This document shows positions 30,978-41,653 of a stretch of 64,000 bases of DNA, piece after piece (the stretch's first letter is position 1; the number at the start of each line of letters is the position of its first letter). Source of the DNA: Symbiodinium natans (Eukaryota > Sar > Dinophyceae > Suessiales > Symbiodiniaceae); contig CAJNDS010000047.1 of the NCBI GenBank assembly GCA_905221605.1, positions 971,868 through 1,035,867 on the forward strand, written 5' to 3'. The position numbers and the translations under genes are program-made. The notes beneath the pieces were generated by a model that was given only the letters and a program-made list of their open reading frames with translations, had not been told where the DNA came from and made no database searches.

Positions 30978-33900
30978 ATGACCTGCGATGCTTTCTTCGA
31001 GCAGCACAAGACAGAATGCTTGGATGACGACCTCTGGAAGCGGCGCAAAAACCCCGAGGAGGTCACGGGGCACACCAGGCCCTCCCTGTCAAAAGCAGCG
31101 AAGAAGCAGACCACCTCAAAAAGCAAGCAGAGCAATATGGCCCATATGAGTGGCCTGAAGGCTTTTACGTGCGACTCAGGGCATCTCAGCACGACAAGGC
31201 AGCAGCAGAGCATAGCAGAGTGGTCCTGCCCAGGAGCATGTGCTGCGAGCGCATGAAGTGCAAGGAAGAGGCACCATGCTCACCGCCGACGATGTACACC
31301 AAAAGGCTCTGAGATGGTGGAGCGTCGTGCCCCATCGTGCTTTGAGGGATTGCGTTGGGCATTGGAATTTCTCGTGCGTCTGCGAGGCCAGACTACGACA
31401 CCGCCTTTGGAAGCAAGCTGCTGGGCCACGATCGGGCACATGTTTTGGGAGCTAGTATGTTTGGTGATTGGGTGGTAATGATTAAGTTTAGGCGGGTCAT
31501 CGCGGTGGCTGAGTCATCTTGGCCCGGCCTGCCCGTGCCTGCGAGGCCTGACCAGTGCTGCGTCCCGAAAGCGTGTTCCGAAGACCTGTGCAAATCCAGC
31601 CTTTGGGTGGCGAAGCCGGGCAACGTCTTGGGCAGCACCAAAGATGAGTGTTGTGTCCCGCTGGATTGCGACGACTACAAGTGCTCCGCTAAGTACGTGA
31701 AGAAGCAGAAAAGGCGGGGGGCAGGTATACTGTAGGTTTAGAACGGTGTGGTGGGGTTTGACAAGGTCATGGGGCCCATGGGGTTTACGATTCCCAGAGG
31801 CGTGGCCAGGATGGCTCCCCACTCCTCATGCAGGGGAGCACTGATTCCGAATGCTGCGAGCCCATCTCATGAGACTTGGCGCGAGCTCGGCTGGTTTTGT
31901 AACTTCTGTACACAGGCAAATAGAGAGTGCCTCGATTGGTGCCTGCTGGGAACCCGAGGCAAGCACATCAACTGCGAGGCCACGGATGAGTGGAAGACGA
32001 ACGAGAGCGCCACTGTTGGCGCAAGCCTGGAGGACACGGGGATGTGGTTGAAACCGTTGCAAAGAGGGGTTCTGGGAATCGGATTTCCATGATTTCCTCA
32101 GCCCCAGGCAAAAAAAGAATCAATTGAATCCACTGCACCCTTGCTGAAGGACTGCTGCATTCCTCAATTCTGCAAGCACCACAGCTGCGAGCCCGTCACA
32201 AAATGGGAGCCGAAGCCCAAAGCAATCCTTGGCAGCAGCAGCTGTGTGGCAGGGAGAGAGGGGCACGCGTGCAGAGTACTAGCATTGACAAGTGGGCCGC
32301 TTGAGATCGGGCTCACCCTTAGCGGCTTGAAGGTTGCAGGCAAGTGCAACCAAGGGGTGCGTAGATCCTGGACGAAGCACGGCCTCTCAGGTAATCCAAG
32401 CTGCTGCACGCCCAAGCTATGCAGGGACTTCGATTGCGACAGCGGCTTCCAGCTTCGGAGCCTCGTGATGAAACAGAAGGATCCTGGAAACCCCCCAGTG
32501 TAGCAGTGTAGCATCCTGTGGGTCCCCAATGCATTCCCTGTCCGCCCCAAAAGCACGGTCACTTGGCACACATCGAGTCACATTCCTCTTTTTGTTTGAA
32601 AAGAGCTTCGTTTCCGTGACCCATAAGACAAGTTCACAGTCTCAGAATCATCTGACTCCCCAGGGCTGGTGCAGTGATCGGTGGAAAGGGCCTCCTGGGC
32701 AGCACTCACAACGAATGCTGCGAGAAGAAGTCCTGCCACGACTGGAAGTGTGCCTTTTCCAGCATCTGGGGATCTTTCCTCGCAACGGGCTTCTGAACAG
32801 ATGCAACCGTGCAACCTTTTTTGTTCTGTACGGCTCTTTTTTTGCGCTGCCCGCCGGTTGCCTTTGGTGGCGTGTGTGGCCCAACCCAGTGAAGGCTGCC
32901 ACCGATACCGTAGCGCCCTAGACAGTGCAAAGGACACCCATGAACATGCCCAGACCCGTATGAGGCTTACATAGCAGATTGGTTTTTATTGGCCACCGCC
33001 CTACAAGCCCAGGATGCAAGAATAATAAGGTAGTGGGAGCTGGGAGGGCCATGCAAAGTTCAAAACGCCGGCCTCAGCTTTGGAAGCGTTGTCTGGCTTT
33101 GGAAGCCGGGAATTCTAATGCCGAGCACAGAGTGCCAACGCCCAATTTGCTTCTTTAAGGCCCTGCCCCAGAAACAGGCTCATCGCCACTCGGGGTGATA
33201 TTTCTACAGCTGAGGCAGCGATCCAAGCAAGTGGGTGCAGCAGGCCGATGAGGGCAGCCGGGGCGTGGAACGCCACGGCTGGAGCGACGAGGACATGCAG
33301 CGCTGCCGTGTAGTGCATATCTTGTGTTTGCCACTGACTTAGGGCATTCGCAGCATCAGCACAACTATAGGAGTGCTGCACACCCCTCATGTGCAGCAGC
33401 ATTGACTGCGTGCCGGAATCGCTTTGGCAGCCCAGTGCCTCGATTGCGGTCAGCCTTTTTGTGCAGTCGTGCACGTGTATGTGCGTGTGTACGTGTATGT
33501 GTATGTGTATGTGTGTATGTGTGTGTGTGTATGTGGGTCTGTGTGTCTGTGTGTGTATGGCTTGTGTTTGCGCCGTGTTTGCCATCCGAGAATCTGCGGA
33601 AGAACTGGAGGGCCTGCTGGGCAGCACGAGCAAGCAGACGCACGGCTGAATGCTGTCACGGCAAAGAACCGCGAGATTAGCGCAGAGCTGAACATGCCTG
33701 AAGCGAAGGTGCTGCAACCCCAAGTGGTGCAAGGACTACACCTGCACAGGAGACATTCCTGAACAGACACCCGGCTTGGCACAACGACTCGGGAACACGT
33801 CCGCTTAGCTCACTCCACCTGCGTCGCTGAGGAATGTTACCAGCACCAAGTGGTACAAGAAAGTTGATACCAATCACTTTCAGTTCCGGGGAAGCACGGA

Positions 33901-34343
33901 CGAGGAGTGCTGCCATCCGAAGTACTGCAGCGAGCTGCTCGGCTGCAAGATGCACAGCGCTGCTTAGGCTCAGCATTCAGACCAGCCAACTTGCGATGCA
34001 GGTACACAACGCAATTCCCGAGCAAGTTCCGCAGGAAGCCTGAAGACCAGGAGAAGCCCAGGTCTTTGGCTTGCATGGCCACGGCTTTTGGTGAGCAGCA
34101 AACGTGCCTGATGTCCCAGAGAAATTTAGTGAAATTTACTAATTTGCAGGCTTGGGAGCACCGAAGCCGAGTGTTACGATGAGCTCAAGTGCAGTGACTA
34201 CTGCTGCAAGGGCAAAGACGTGCAGTTGAAGGCGCGAAGTTGGCTGCCGGCGAAGTGTGCAGTGCAAACGCTGTCCCGCACAGGAAGACGCAGCACAGCT
34301 CCTGGGAAGCACAGACGTGGAATGCTGTGAGAAGCCAAATTAG
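30978..34343 (+). CDS. Cysteine-rich repeat protein (about 12 CC-type units, roughly one or two per exon)
   Basis: A repeated module of the form LLGSTxxECCxxxxCxxxxC recurs on the + strand: CCERMKCKEEAPC (31241), CCVPKACSEDLC (31556), LGSTKDECCVPLDCDDYKC (31629), QGSTDSECCEPIS (31831), LLKDCCIPQFCKHHSC (32141), CCTPKLCRDFDC (32401), LLGSTHNECCEKKSCHDWKC (32693), LLGST...ECCHGKEP (33618-33660), CCNPKWCKDYTC (33709), GSTDEECCHPKYCSELLGC (33894), LGSTEAECYDELKCSDYC (34153), LLGSTDVECCEKP (34302). Units are separated by introns, often splitting the module at GAxGLLG|ST, and several end at in-frame stops that must be spliced out. The paired cysteines suggest disulfide-stabilised extracellular or secretory-pathway modules (inference). 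No signal peptide was located; first (30978) and last (TAG 34341) positions are the limits of what I can see. The function is unknown. Confidence 0.6.
33470..33565. repeat. (TG)n microsatellite in a Cys-repeat gene intron
   Basis: GTGTGTATGTGTATGTG-type tract that generates spurious long CV-rich and HT-rich open frames on both strands. Confidence 0.85.
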
Positions 34344-35025
34344 ATTCTTAGATCTTGCCTTGGATCTTGTCTCCAGATCTGGGGCTCGGTCTCGTCCTAT
34401 AGACTCTAGGTCAAGGACTGGGCCCGAAGTGTCACCGCGTACGGCGCCAGATCATCTACAGCTGCGCCGCGCCAAAAAGCGTTGCGCGGATGATGAGGTT
34501 CGTGAGTTCTCTTTTCTGGCTTCGCCTTATTGCCAGACAATGCCACAAGATGCCACTTAAGAACGTGGCAGCTCCATGTGAGACAACCTACAGACATGCT
34601 TTCTCGAGTTGCAGGTTCCAGGCTCTCTCATTGGAAGAGAGCCAGCGGAGAGCATAGTGCCGTAGATGTCGATGGAGTGAGTTGGCCAAGCCTGCCGGAG
34701 TCACGGAACATGCCACGACGATTAAGGGGCACGACGCCAACAGCGTTGTGCCTTGCGACTTGTCAGAAGCCCCCAGGTTCTCTCCTTGGGTTTGGGAGTG
34801 TGAGGGCCGGAGAACACAAAACAGGGGCCGTCTCAGAATCTGGACACGTTAACTACTATGGACCCACGCCCTCGGCAACGGCTGAGCGTTGCCTGTCAGG
34901 TCCTTGCGACAATAAAAGCAGAATTCACCAGCGCGTGGCGCCTGCACCACTGAAGTCACGTTACCGAGGCTGCTTTTTTCTACATTTGCGTCGCACGCCT
35001 GTCCGGCTGGATTTGGCAGTTGGCA
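34344..35025. other. Stretch after the Cys-repeat gene
   Basis: No supported gene. Open frames present here have no domain signature and lack recognisable splice continuity. A further Cys-repeat exon cannot be excluded because the last unit seen (ECCEKP) is incomplete. Confidence 0.3.
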
Positions 35026-35300
35026 AGCAATGACCTCAGCGACCCATCTACGGATGCCTTCTCGCTGATGTTTCCCAAGTCGTATCGTGGCATCCCTATC
35101 TCGACTGGCACTCGAACCACGATGCTCAGTTGGAGCATGATCTGGCATGACCCTCGGCAGAGGACAAAGAGAGCAAGCGTGGGTTCTACATGCAATGTGT
35201 TAAAGCGACGGCGACCAAGGACTGCTCCATCATGATGATCTTTGCAACCGTCGGATATGCCGCACCTCGGCTTCAGTTCACGTCAGCACACCGGGCAGAG
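35026..35300 (+). CDS. Candidate exons of an unrecognised protein
   Basis: Not recognised. Two adjacent stretches look coding in different frames: 35030-35145 (DAFSLMFPKSYRGIPISTGT and then LSWSMIWHDPRQ) and, after CCTCGGCAG, 35160-35290 (EDKESKRGFYMQCVKATATK, then a hydrophobic run IMMIFATVGYAA). A frame change between them at a possible AG acceptor suggests a splice junction or a small indel. They could belong to the gene before or to the 5' part of the transporter gene 350 bp downstream. Confidence 0.3.
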
Positions 35301-35637
35301 GCTCTTCCAAACTTTCCCAGGTGTCCTACTCACAGCAGCGATGGCTTTGCGTTCCGCATGTGGTCGAGGACACCAGCCCAGCATACATGCCGAAGCGACA
35401 TGCGACACACAATCTAGCCCCTTGCAACATGGCCTTCTGCACATGGGTCCCATTGTACACCAAGGAGCATGTGCCAAATCCCCCTAGCCCCCAGAGCGGA
35501 GCATTGCTGGCAGCTGGGCACCTGGGCTTTGTCATCAAACTTCGGGGGGCTCTGAAAGCGCTGCTTGCGGGTTCAGCAGGGATCGGACAAAGCATCGTGG
35601 ACGGAGTTCGCTAAATAGCTGTTGAAACTTTAAAGCC
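35301..35637. other. Gap before the transporter gene
   Basis: Contains an open stretch (GHLGFVIKLRGALKALLAGS near 35518-35580) that could be a 5' exon or chance. No regulatory element is identified. Confidence 0.3.
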
Positions 35638-38600
35638 ATGATCAGGCTCTATGGTGCAAACATCGCCTACAATGTGATCAACAAGCGACTGCTCCTTGCA
35701 CATCCGCATCCCCTCCTCGAGCCTTGGATCCCGAATTGGCAAAAGGGTAGACCTTTGCACGTTTGCTCTGTTGGACTCTGTTGTTCCGGAATGTTCCGGG
35801 CGTTCGAGATCACTGGCGTCAACTTGGCCTCATCGTCTGTTTGCGCCATCCTGTGCTGGGTCTGCGGGCTGATACGTTGGCCTGGGCGGATGAGTCTCGA
35901 CTTCTACTTGTGCCTCAGCTGCTCTTGAGTTTGCGGCCGCAGTTGGCCTCAGTTCCCTGGCGCTTGCAGAGGAAACGAGTGTACAGTTAGATTGAGGATG
36001 GCACAGCAACAGAGAGCGAGAGAGAGAGAGAGAGAGACAGAGGGGGGGCCTCTTCGCTGGGCAGAAGAAGAGAAGGAGGGAGGGAGGGAGGGAGGGTTTT
36101 TTCAACCACCATTGCACAGCTCAGGCGCTTGTTTGGGCTCGCCATTTTCCATTGGGGAGGGATGCTCTTTTCCAACGTATCGGTCTCCGAAGTCCACATC
36201 TCCTTTACTCACACAGTGAAGGCCTTGTTCTGCCTTTTGTTTCTGGCCTCAGGGGCTCACAGTTGGCCAGGGATAATTGCTTGCACAGGCAAGCACAGGC
36301 ACGCAACCTGTTGTGAGCTTCGCCTCCGGTCAGGGGGACGCGCATGTGCAAATGGCGCGGTTATTTTGTTGATGGGACTGCTTGTGAGACAGACTAGATG
36401 GGAAGTGCATGATCTGTTTCGGATCAAAACAAAGATGCATCAGCCTAAGGCTGAAGCCCAACTGGCGCATGCGTAACTTGCATCAGATAGATCTTGGTCA
36501 GGGGCTGCAGCACAGGGCCACATGGAGATTTGCGTTGGCTGTCCTGTTTTTTTTGCGGTTACCAAAATGTCAGCAGCATCAGCTTTTGGACATGGAGATC
36601 ATCTTCCAGATCGACAGGGTGACGAAAATGAGATGCAGGCAGTTTGATTCAAGTCGGCGAGCCGACTTAATTTTACACTTCGATGTCTTGAAACCTCGAC
36701 ATCACGCAGGTATCTCTGCACATCATGAACACGAACCGACCGATTGAGTAGCGACGACTGTTATGAAAGGGAATGCGATAGAATTTGATAGCAGCTGCCG
36801 GCGGGACGGTGCTCCCCATATTCCTTTATAGGGAACGCACCTGCTTCTGAGGATGGCGCTAAGGCGTAAGGGAGGCGCAAAACCAAACCCCACTGGAAAT
36901 GCATCATCTCACTCCGAGAGAAGCAACAGCCTGTCCATGCGGGCTGGGGTCGCGCCCCTACGCTGAGTCCAGCCGCGCTCAGCGTTCCGTGTCCGCGCCG
37001 TGTAAGTTTACGAGCGTGCATGTGCATGCACACATTGACATGCGCAACACATTTCAACGTGTTCCTTCCTTTATATATATATATATATGTATATGTATAT
37101 GTACATACTACACATAGTGTTCTCATTTCACATCAGACTCTGAAGCTTCTGTTCGACTTCCGACTCCAGAGAGTTATAGGGACAGCTTGCAGGCCGCCGA
37201 GCCATTCTTCACCGCTCTTTTCACGGCCCTGCTCATAGGGACGTGGCCCTCGCTCCGCTCCCCTGCAGAATCAGAAGAAGTTTGACTTCGGGTTCTGATG
37301 GTTTGTTGCAGCGAAGGGGGCATCATGTTCGGTTGCCGGCTTCCGGGCTTGGTGATGATTCGTGGTCGAGGGCACAGCACAACCTGGAAAACAGTTTTGG
37401 CCTGGCCTAAGCAAGCACAGGTGCGTGGGCATCTCTTTTGCTGGTCATTGCTGGTATCGTTGTGGCTTCGACGGCGGAGATTTCGCAGCCCGGCATGACA
37501 CCAGATCTAGGCTTTTTGAGGCCTGCGCTTGGAGAGACGTGTTGGAAGATCCCAGGTTCACCTGGACAGGTTTCTGGGCAGCTATGGTCTCAAACTTCTG
37601 CGTCTCGCTCAGGCTACTCTTCTGCAAGTCTTGGCAGGCAAATTAGCAGCCATCAGCAGCCATTAGCACCACTTAGCACCCGCTTGTGCCAGGACTGTGC
37701 TGACCAAAAAGAGCATGGACAATCACATCATGGATCCGCTGAACTTCATGGCGCACCTTCAGCTGTCTGCCTGCCTAGCCGCCGAGCTGCAATGAATTGT
37801 CCTTGCACTTGGGCCTCTCGCGAGGCCTCCTGCGACTCTCGACTGTATGCACTGCATGCACTGTATGCACATGGCGAAGATACAGTGAAGCATTTAGCCG
37901 AGCATTCCAAGCCAAGCAGCCTCCAAAGCGAATCTGCGCCGTGCCACATGCCACATGTTGCAGGTTTCCCTGCCAGCTGCTTTGCTCTTCAACGTGCGGC
38001 CTTGTCCGCATTCTTGGGGGAATTGGGCAGAGTTGGGGCGAAGCGCGGCGAGCTTTGTAGAGCCTCTGAGTCCGAGGCACGCAGTGCGCGAGCTCGCCGA
38101 AGATACCATGGCTTGGCCACTTGCGGCCACGATCGGGCCATTAGCGACCTGGCCTTGAGCAAGTGTCATTACGGTTAGGGCCTTACTTAGGGTTCAGGGT
38201 TCAGGGTTTAAAGGGTTTATAGGGGCTTTATAGGGTTTAGGGCCGAAACAGCTGCGATTCCTGGACACCTGGAGGGATTTTGCGGAGCTTTTGGAGAGTC
38301 GGGGCAGAGGTCTGGATTTTCAACGTGGCTTCCATCATCATCCTGGTCCACACGTCCACAGTGGTGCACTCGATGGCCCGGTCCTCGGACGTTCCAGGGT
38401 TGACTGTTATTCTCTAGATCTATACAGTCCTTGTACAAGAGGCACAGATATTCTGCCAGGTGGCATGTGCCATAGTTTTAGCAGCCCTCGTGGAGAGTAC
38501 TCGCTGGTGACATTCTACCATGCAGTTGGCTGTGGATGTCCCATGGATGGAGTCAATGAGATGTGCTGAGAGGTTCGGTCCATGCGAAGACCGCTCCTGG

Positions 38601-39047
38601 TACTAGCATCGATCATCACGCACCCTGGCACTTGCAAATATGTGCAATGATTATCTTTTCGTTCCTCTTCGTTCCTCCTCTTCCCCCTTCTTGTTTTCTT
38701 GCTCCGACACCGAGAGTGCGCTGGCCCAGTCTCTTTCGTATTCTGTCTCTCTCTCTCTCGCTCCCTCTCCCTCTCTCGCCCTGCATAGGTTTGGGACGAG
38801 AATAACTCCCTTGAATGCGTTTGGGATCTTGATTACGCTGCTGGGCGCGCTATGGTATCGCTTCGAGATCGACTTGGGCAACCGAAAGGTCACTTCGGCT
38901 CCCCAAGTTCTAGGCGCCGGCGTTGCCAACCGTAAGCCTTATAAACCCTACACGATGACATGTATGACTCCATTGCTCTCCACAGCCCCCGCCGGCGAGA
39001 CCGATGTATTGTCAGGCCCCCAAGGAAGCCTTGGCTCTGCCATCTGA
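35638..39047 (+). CDS. Triose-phosphate/nucleotide-sugar translocator (TPT) family transporter
   Basis: Multi-TM solute transporter of the drug/metabolite superfamily, expected in a plastid, Golgi or ER membrane; the substrate cannot be assigned. Family blocks appear in order on short exons: NIAYNVINKRLLLAHPHPL (35656), VCAILCWVCGL (about 35838), FGLAIFHWGGMLFSNVSVSE followed by VHISFTHTVK (36124-36221), EPFFTALFTALLIGT (37193 onward), VIAGIVVASTAEIS (37441), FTWTGFWAAMVSNF (37559-37630), MDNHIMDPLNFM (37714), VSLPAALLFNV (37967), ASIIILVHTS (38328), MRRPLLVLASIIT (38582) and TRITPLNAFGILITLLGALW (38798). The phase-0 GC donor at 36222 joins VK to AAEPFF exactly as in the family. The stop at 39045 follows a Pro/Ser-rich tail. 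The ATG at 35638 gives an unusually short N-terminus, so a 5' exon with any targeting peptide may be missing. An intron contains telomere-like repeats. Confidence 0.78.
36005..36100. repeat. (GA)n and (GGGA)n microsatellites in a transporter intron
   Basis: GAGAGA and GGGAGGGA tracts directly upstream of the exon starting at 36124. An AT tract of the same kind lies at about 37072-37095 in the next intron. Confidence 0.85.
38173..38246. repeat. Interstitial telomere-like repeats (TTTAGGG/TTCAGGG type)
   Basis: Successive words TTAGGG, TTCAGGG, TTCAGGG, TTTAAAGGG, TTTATAGGGG, TTTATAGGG, TTTAGGG in one orientation, within an intron of the transporter gene. TTTAGGG is the dinoflagellate/plant-type telomere unit. 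Confidence 0.7.
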
Positions 39048-39146
39048 CTACTGAAGTGCTGAGCATCCCTAAGATGGGGATGCTCTCTCTTTCCAGTTTC
39101 TGGACAGTTGTCAGGTGACCGAAATTCACCCCTAAACAGCCCCATC

Positions 39147-39542
39147 ATGCCCATCCCGCAGAATCCTACCAAAACTCGTCAGCCTGACGCTAGCCTCACG
39201 GCGTTGGGGACTTGCCTTCGTGCCTTTGAGGAGTCAGCCAAAAAGCTCTGCGGCAGGATTTCTGCGGTTGTGCGGTTGTGCGACACTGGATTTCTGCAAG
39301 AGAGCGGTTGCCTGAGCCATCTGGCTTTGAGCCTCAAATACATGCGCCTTGCTGAAGCCTTCTGTTCACGAACAGCTATGAATCTGACGTCTGCCAACCG
39401 CAATGCAGACTTGGAGCATCTTCGAGCCGCCAAGAGGAGATATTGTTTGGAGCCTTTGTACACGCCTTTGTATAATTTTGTATACCTTTGGGCATCTGGG
39501 GCCCTGAGCCATGCGAGAATTCCGGCGCCTTGCTGTTCTTAG
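39147..39542 (+). CDS. Hypothetical 131-residue ORF
   Basis: Open frame from ATG 39147 to TAG at 39540, 100 bp after the transporter stop. It has a plausible amino-acid mix (LRAFEESAKKLCGR, LEHLRAAKRRYCLEPLY) but no domain I know and no confirmed splice signals. It could be a 3'-UTR open frame of the transporter or an independent short gene. Confidence 0.25.
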   Translation: MPIPQNPTKTRQPDASLTALGTCLRAFEESAKKLCGRISAVVRLCDTGFLQESGCLSHLALSLKYMRLAEAFCSRTAMNLTSANRNADLEHLRAAKRRYCLEPLYTPLYNFVYLWASGALSHARIPAPCCS

Positions 39543-40480
39543 CCTGCTGGGCCGCCTTCTCAAAACGGTGGAAGCCCTCACTCACGGAGCCCCTTGCCTA
39601 CTGACCTGCTGCTATAGGGCGAAGCCTTGCTTGCAATAGCTTTCCATGGCTTCGGGCCAACAGTCCAGGGTACGTAACTTCAGGATGAAGGTGATATTAG
39701 GATGGTTAGGTCGCGGGATGTTGGAAGGGTTGGAAGGTGAGCCCTGCAGAAGTGGCGAGATACCACGGGGACACCTTCGCGTGCGAGGAGGGGCGACTCG
39801 CGCTGCACTGAAGCTAGACTTTCTTTCAGCGGCCCAATGGAGCGAGATCAGTGTTCAACCAGGCCATGGATTAGAAAAAGCTTGAAGTAATTCTGAAGCT
39901 TGTTCATCCAAATCCCCTTTGGGGGCGTGCTAGAATCGCGAAGAGCTGCATGTTAAGCAACTCGCAGCAACTCGGTGACAGCATCAGCGGGCCAAGGCTA
40001 CAGGCGCTTGCTCAAAGACCCGTCTCTGTTTGTCTGAATAAATGGCGGAAGGTCAACATGGATTAATCCCTTCCTGCAAATACTTAATCCCTCCCTAATT
40101 AATTTTTTTATTGCTTTTCCCGGACTCTCCCGGCACCCAGCCCAATACTAAACCTGTTTGAGAATGAGGGGGGGGGTGGGGGGGGTTGAGGGCCTCCGCC
40201 CTTGAGTTGAGCCATATAGGGTTTCAGGGTTTAGGGCTCAGAGGATTTTCAGGGTTTAGGGCTCAAGGTTTTAGGGCTTGAGGCTAAACCCGAAGTGAAG
40301 CCGGGACAATAATTTTAAGATTTTAGGGGTCTGATTTTCAATATCTTTCCGGCCGAGGCGAATTTCAGATTTACGGGGGAGGGGGGGTGGGTTTTAGTAT
40401 TGGGGGGGGGGGGAAGGGATTAGAAAGGAATATCATCGACGGCTTACCAAACTTGGAATCAGGAGGCATGATCACGTGTG
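39543..40480. other. Spacer with telomere-like words and G tracts
   Basis: Contains poly-G tracts at about 40166-40190 and 40376-40415 and telomere-like words at 40215-40293. No exon is supported. Confidence 0.45.
40215..40293. repeat. Second interstitial telomere-like block
   Basis: TAGGGTTTCAGGGTTTAGGG, TTTTCAGGGTTTAGGG and TTTTAGGG in one orientation, followed by CTAAACCC in the opposite sense near 40283-40293. Confidence 0.65.
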
Positions 40481-40489
40481 GCGAAGAAG

Positions 40490-41604
40490 GATGCTCAAAA
40501 GTTCTGCGCCGCTAAAGAGCAGGTCCACTAAGCTCCCCGCCGCAGCCGTGAACGACGACTTCTGCGACTGTGAGGACACCCGTGCCTTAAATACTAACAG
40601 CACAAGCCCTAAAATGATTTCTGCTGCGAGTCTTCTGAGCCTCGCGAGCTCGCGAGGACGGCAGCGATGAACCTGGGACCGCTGCCTGCGCTGGCTGGCC
40701 AGGTACTGATGACAGGCCATTGGGGTGGGTCTTTTAGAGATGGCAGATGATGGCAGATGATACCGTGGAGTTGCGGCTACTCTATAACACTGTAGAAGTG
40801 TTCGCTCCCAAGCAGGTGGTTCTACTGCCCGAATGCGGCCGGAACTCCGAGATATGTATATAGGTCACGATGCTCGGCTGCATCTGACTGCGTCCGTAGT
40901 CTCGGAGAGCTGATGGGCGCGCTCAACGTCCTGGTGGCTTATAAGGCCAAGGGCCTCTGATGAAAAAACATATCCTTGCCGTTTAGTTGGTTTGTTTGTG
41001 GCGCCTTTGGGAACATAGGCTTCCTAAGCCTGTGAGCCAGTCGAGCTTGCAGTATCGCCAGTGCGAAGCACAGAGGTGCTTGACACATCTTGACACCAAG
41101 TCCTGAGGGAGGGTGCATGGCGTGGGGGGGAAGCCGGGGGCAAAAGCTTTGTGAGGGAGAAGACTATTGTTGTTATCTCTGCTGTTACCTTAGAATCATC
41201 TACAGCTCTCAGGAGTGGGCGATGGAGTTTGTGACTGCTGCGATGGCTCAGACGAGTGGCAGCGGCCTGGACTCTGCCCCTTGAGCTGATCTGGGATACA
41301 AGGAAGAGGTGTCAGCCCATTGGGGGGGTGAGTGCCTTGAGGTTCCGACACCTGCGAGGAGCAGGGCCGCGCCAGAAAGGCAGCGTCATAGCTTTGGTGC
41401 GGCTCACTCCTTGAGATGTTTTTTTGGGGGGGGCTTTCGAGGCGTCGGGGGTCCTTTTTGCAGTTTCCCGAAAGATGCGTTTGCGAAAGGCTCGCATGGA
41501 GCAGCGCCGTGCCGAGATGGAGCGCGGAATCCAGCGCCGCCAGGCGGCCTTGGCCAACTCAGAGGCCGAGGCCAGCCGGGCTTTTGGGCTATGATATACA
41601 CACG

Positions 41605-41653
<49 letters not shown>

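Noticed and set aside
33115-33732. 205-codon - strand ORF rich in His/Thr
   Set aside because: Its core is the (TG)n microsatellite read as HTHTHT; the + strand carries Cys-repeat exons on both sides.
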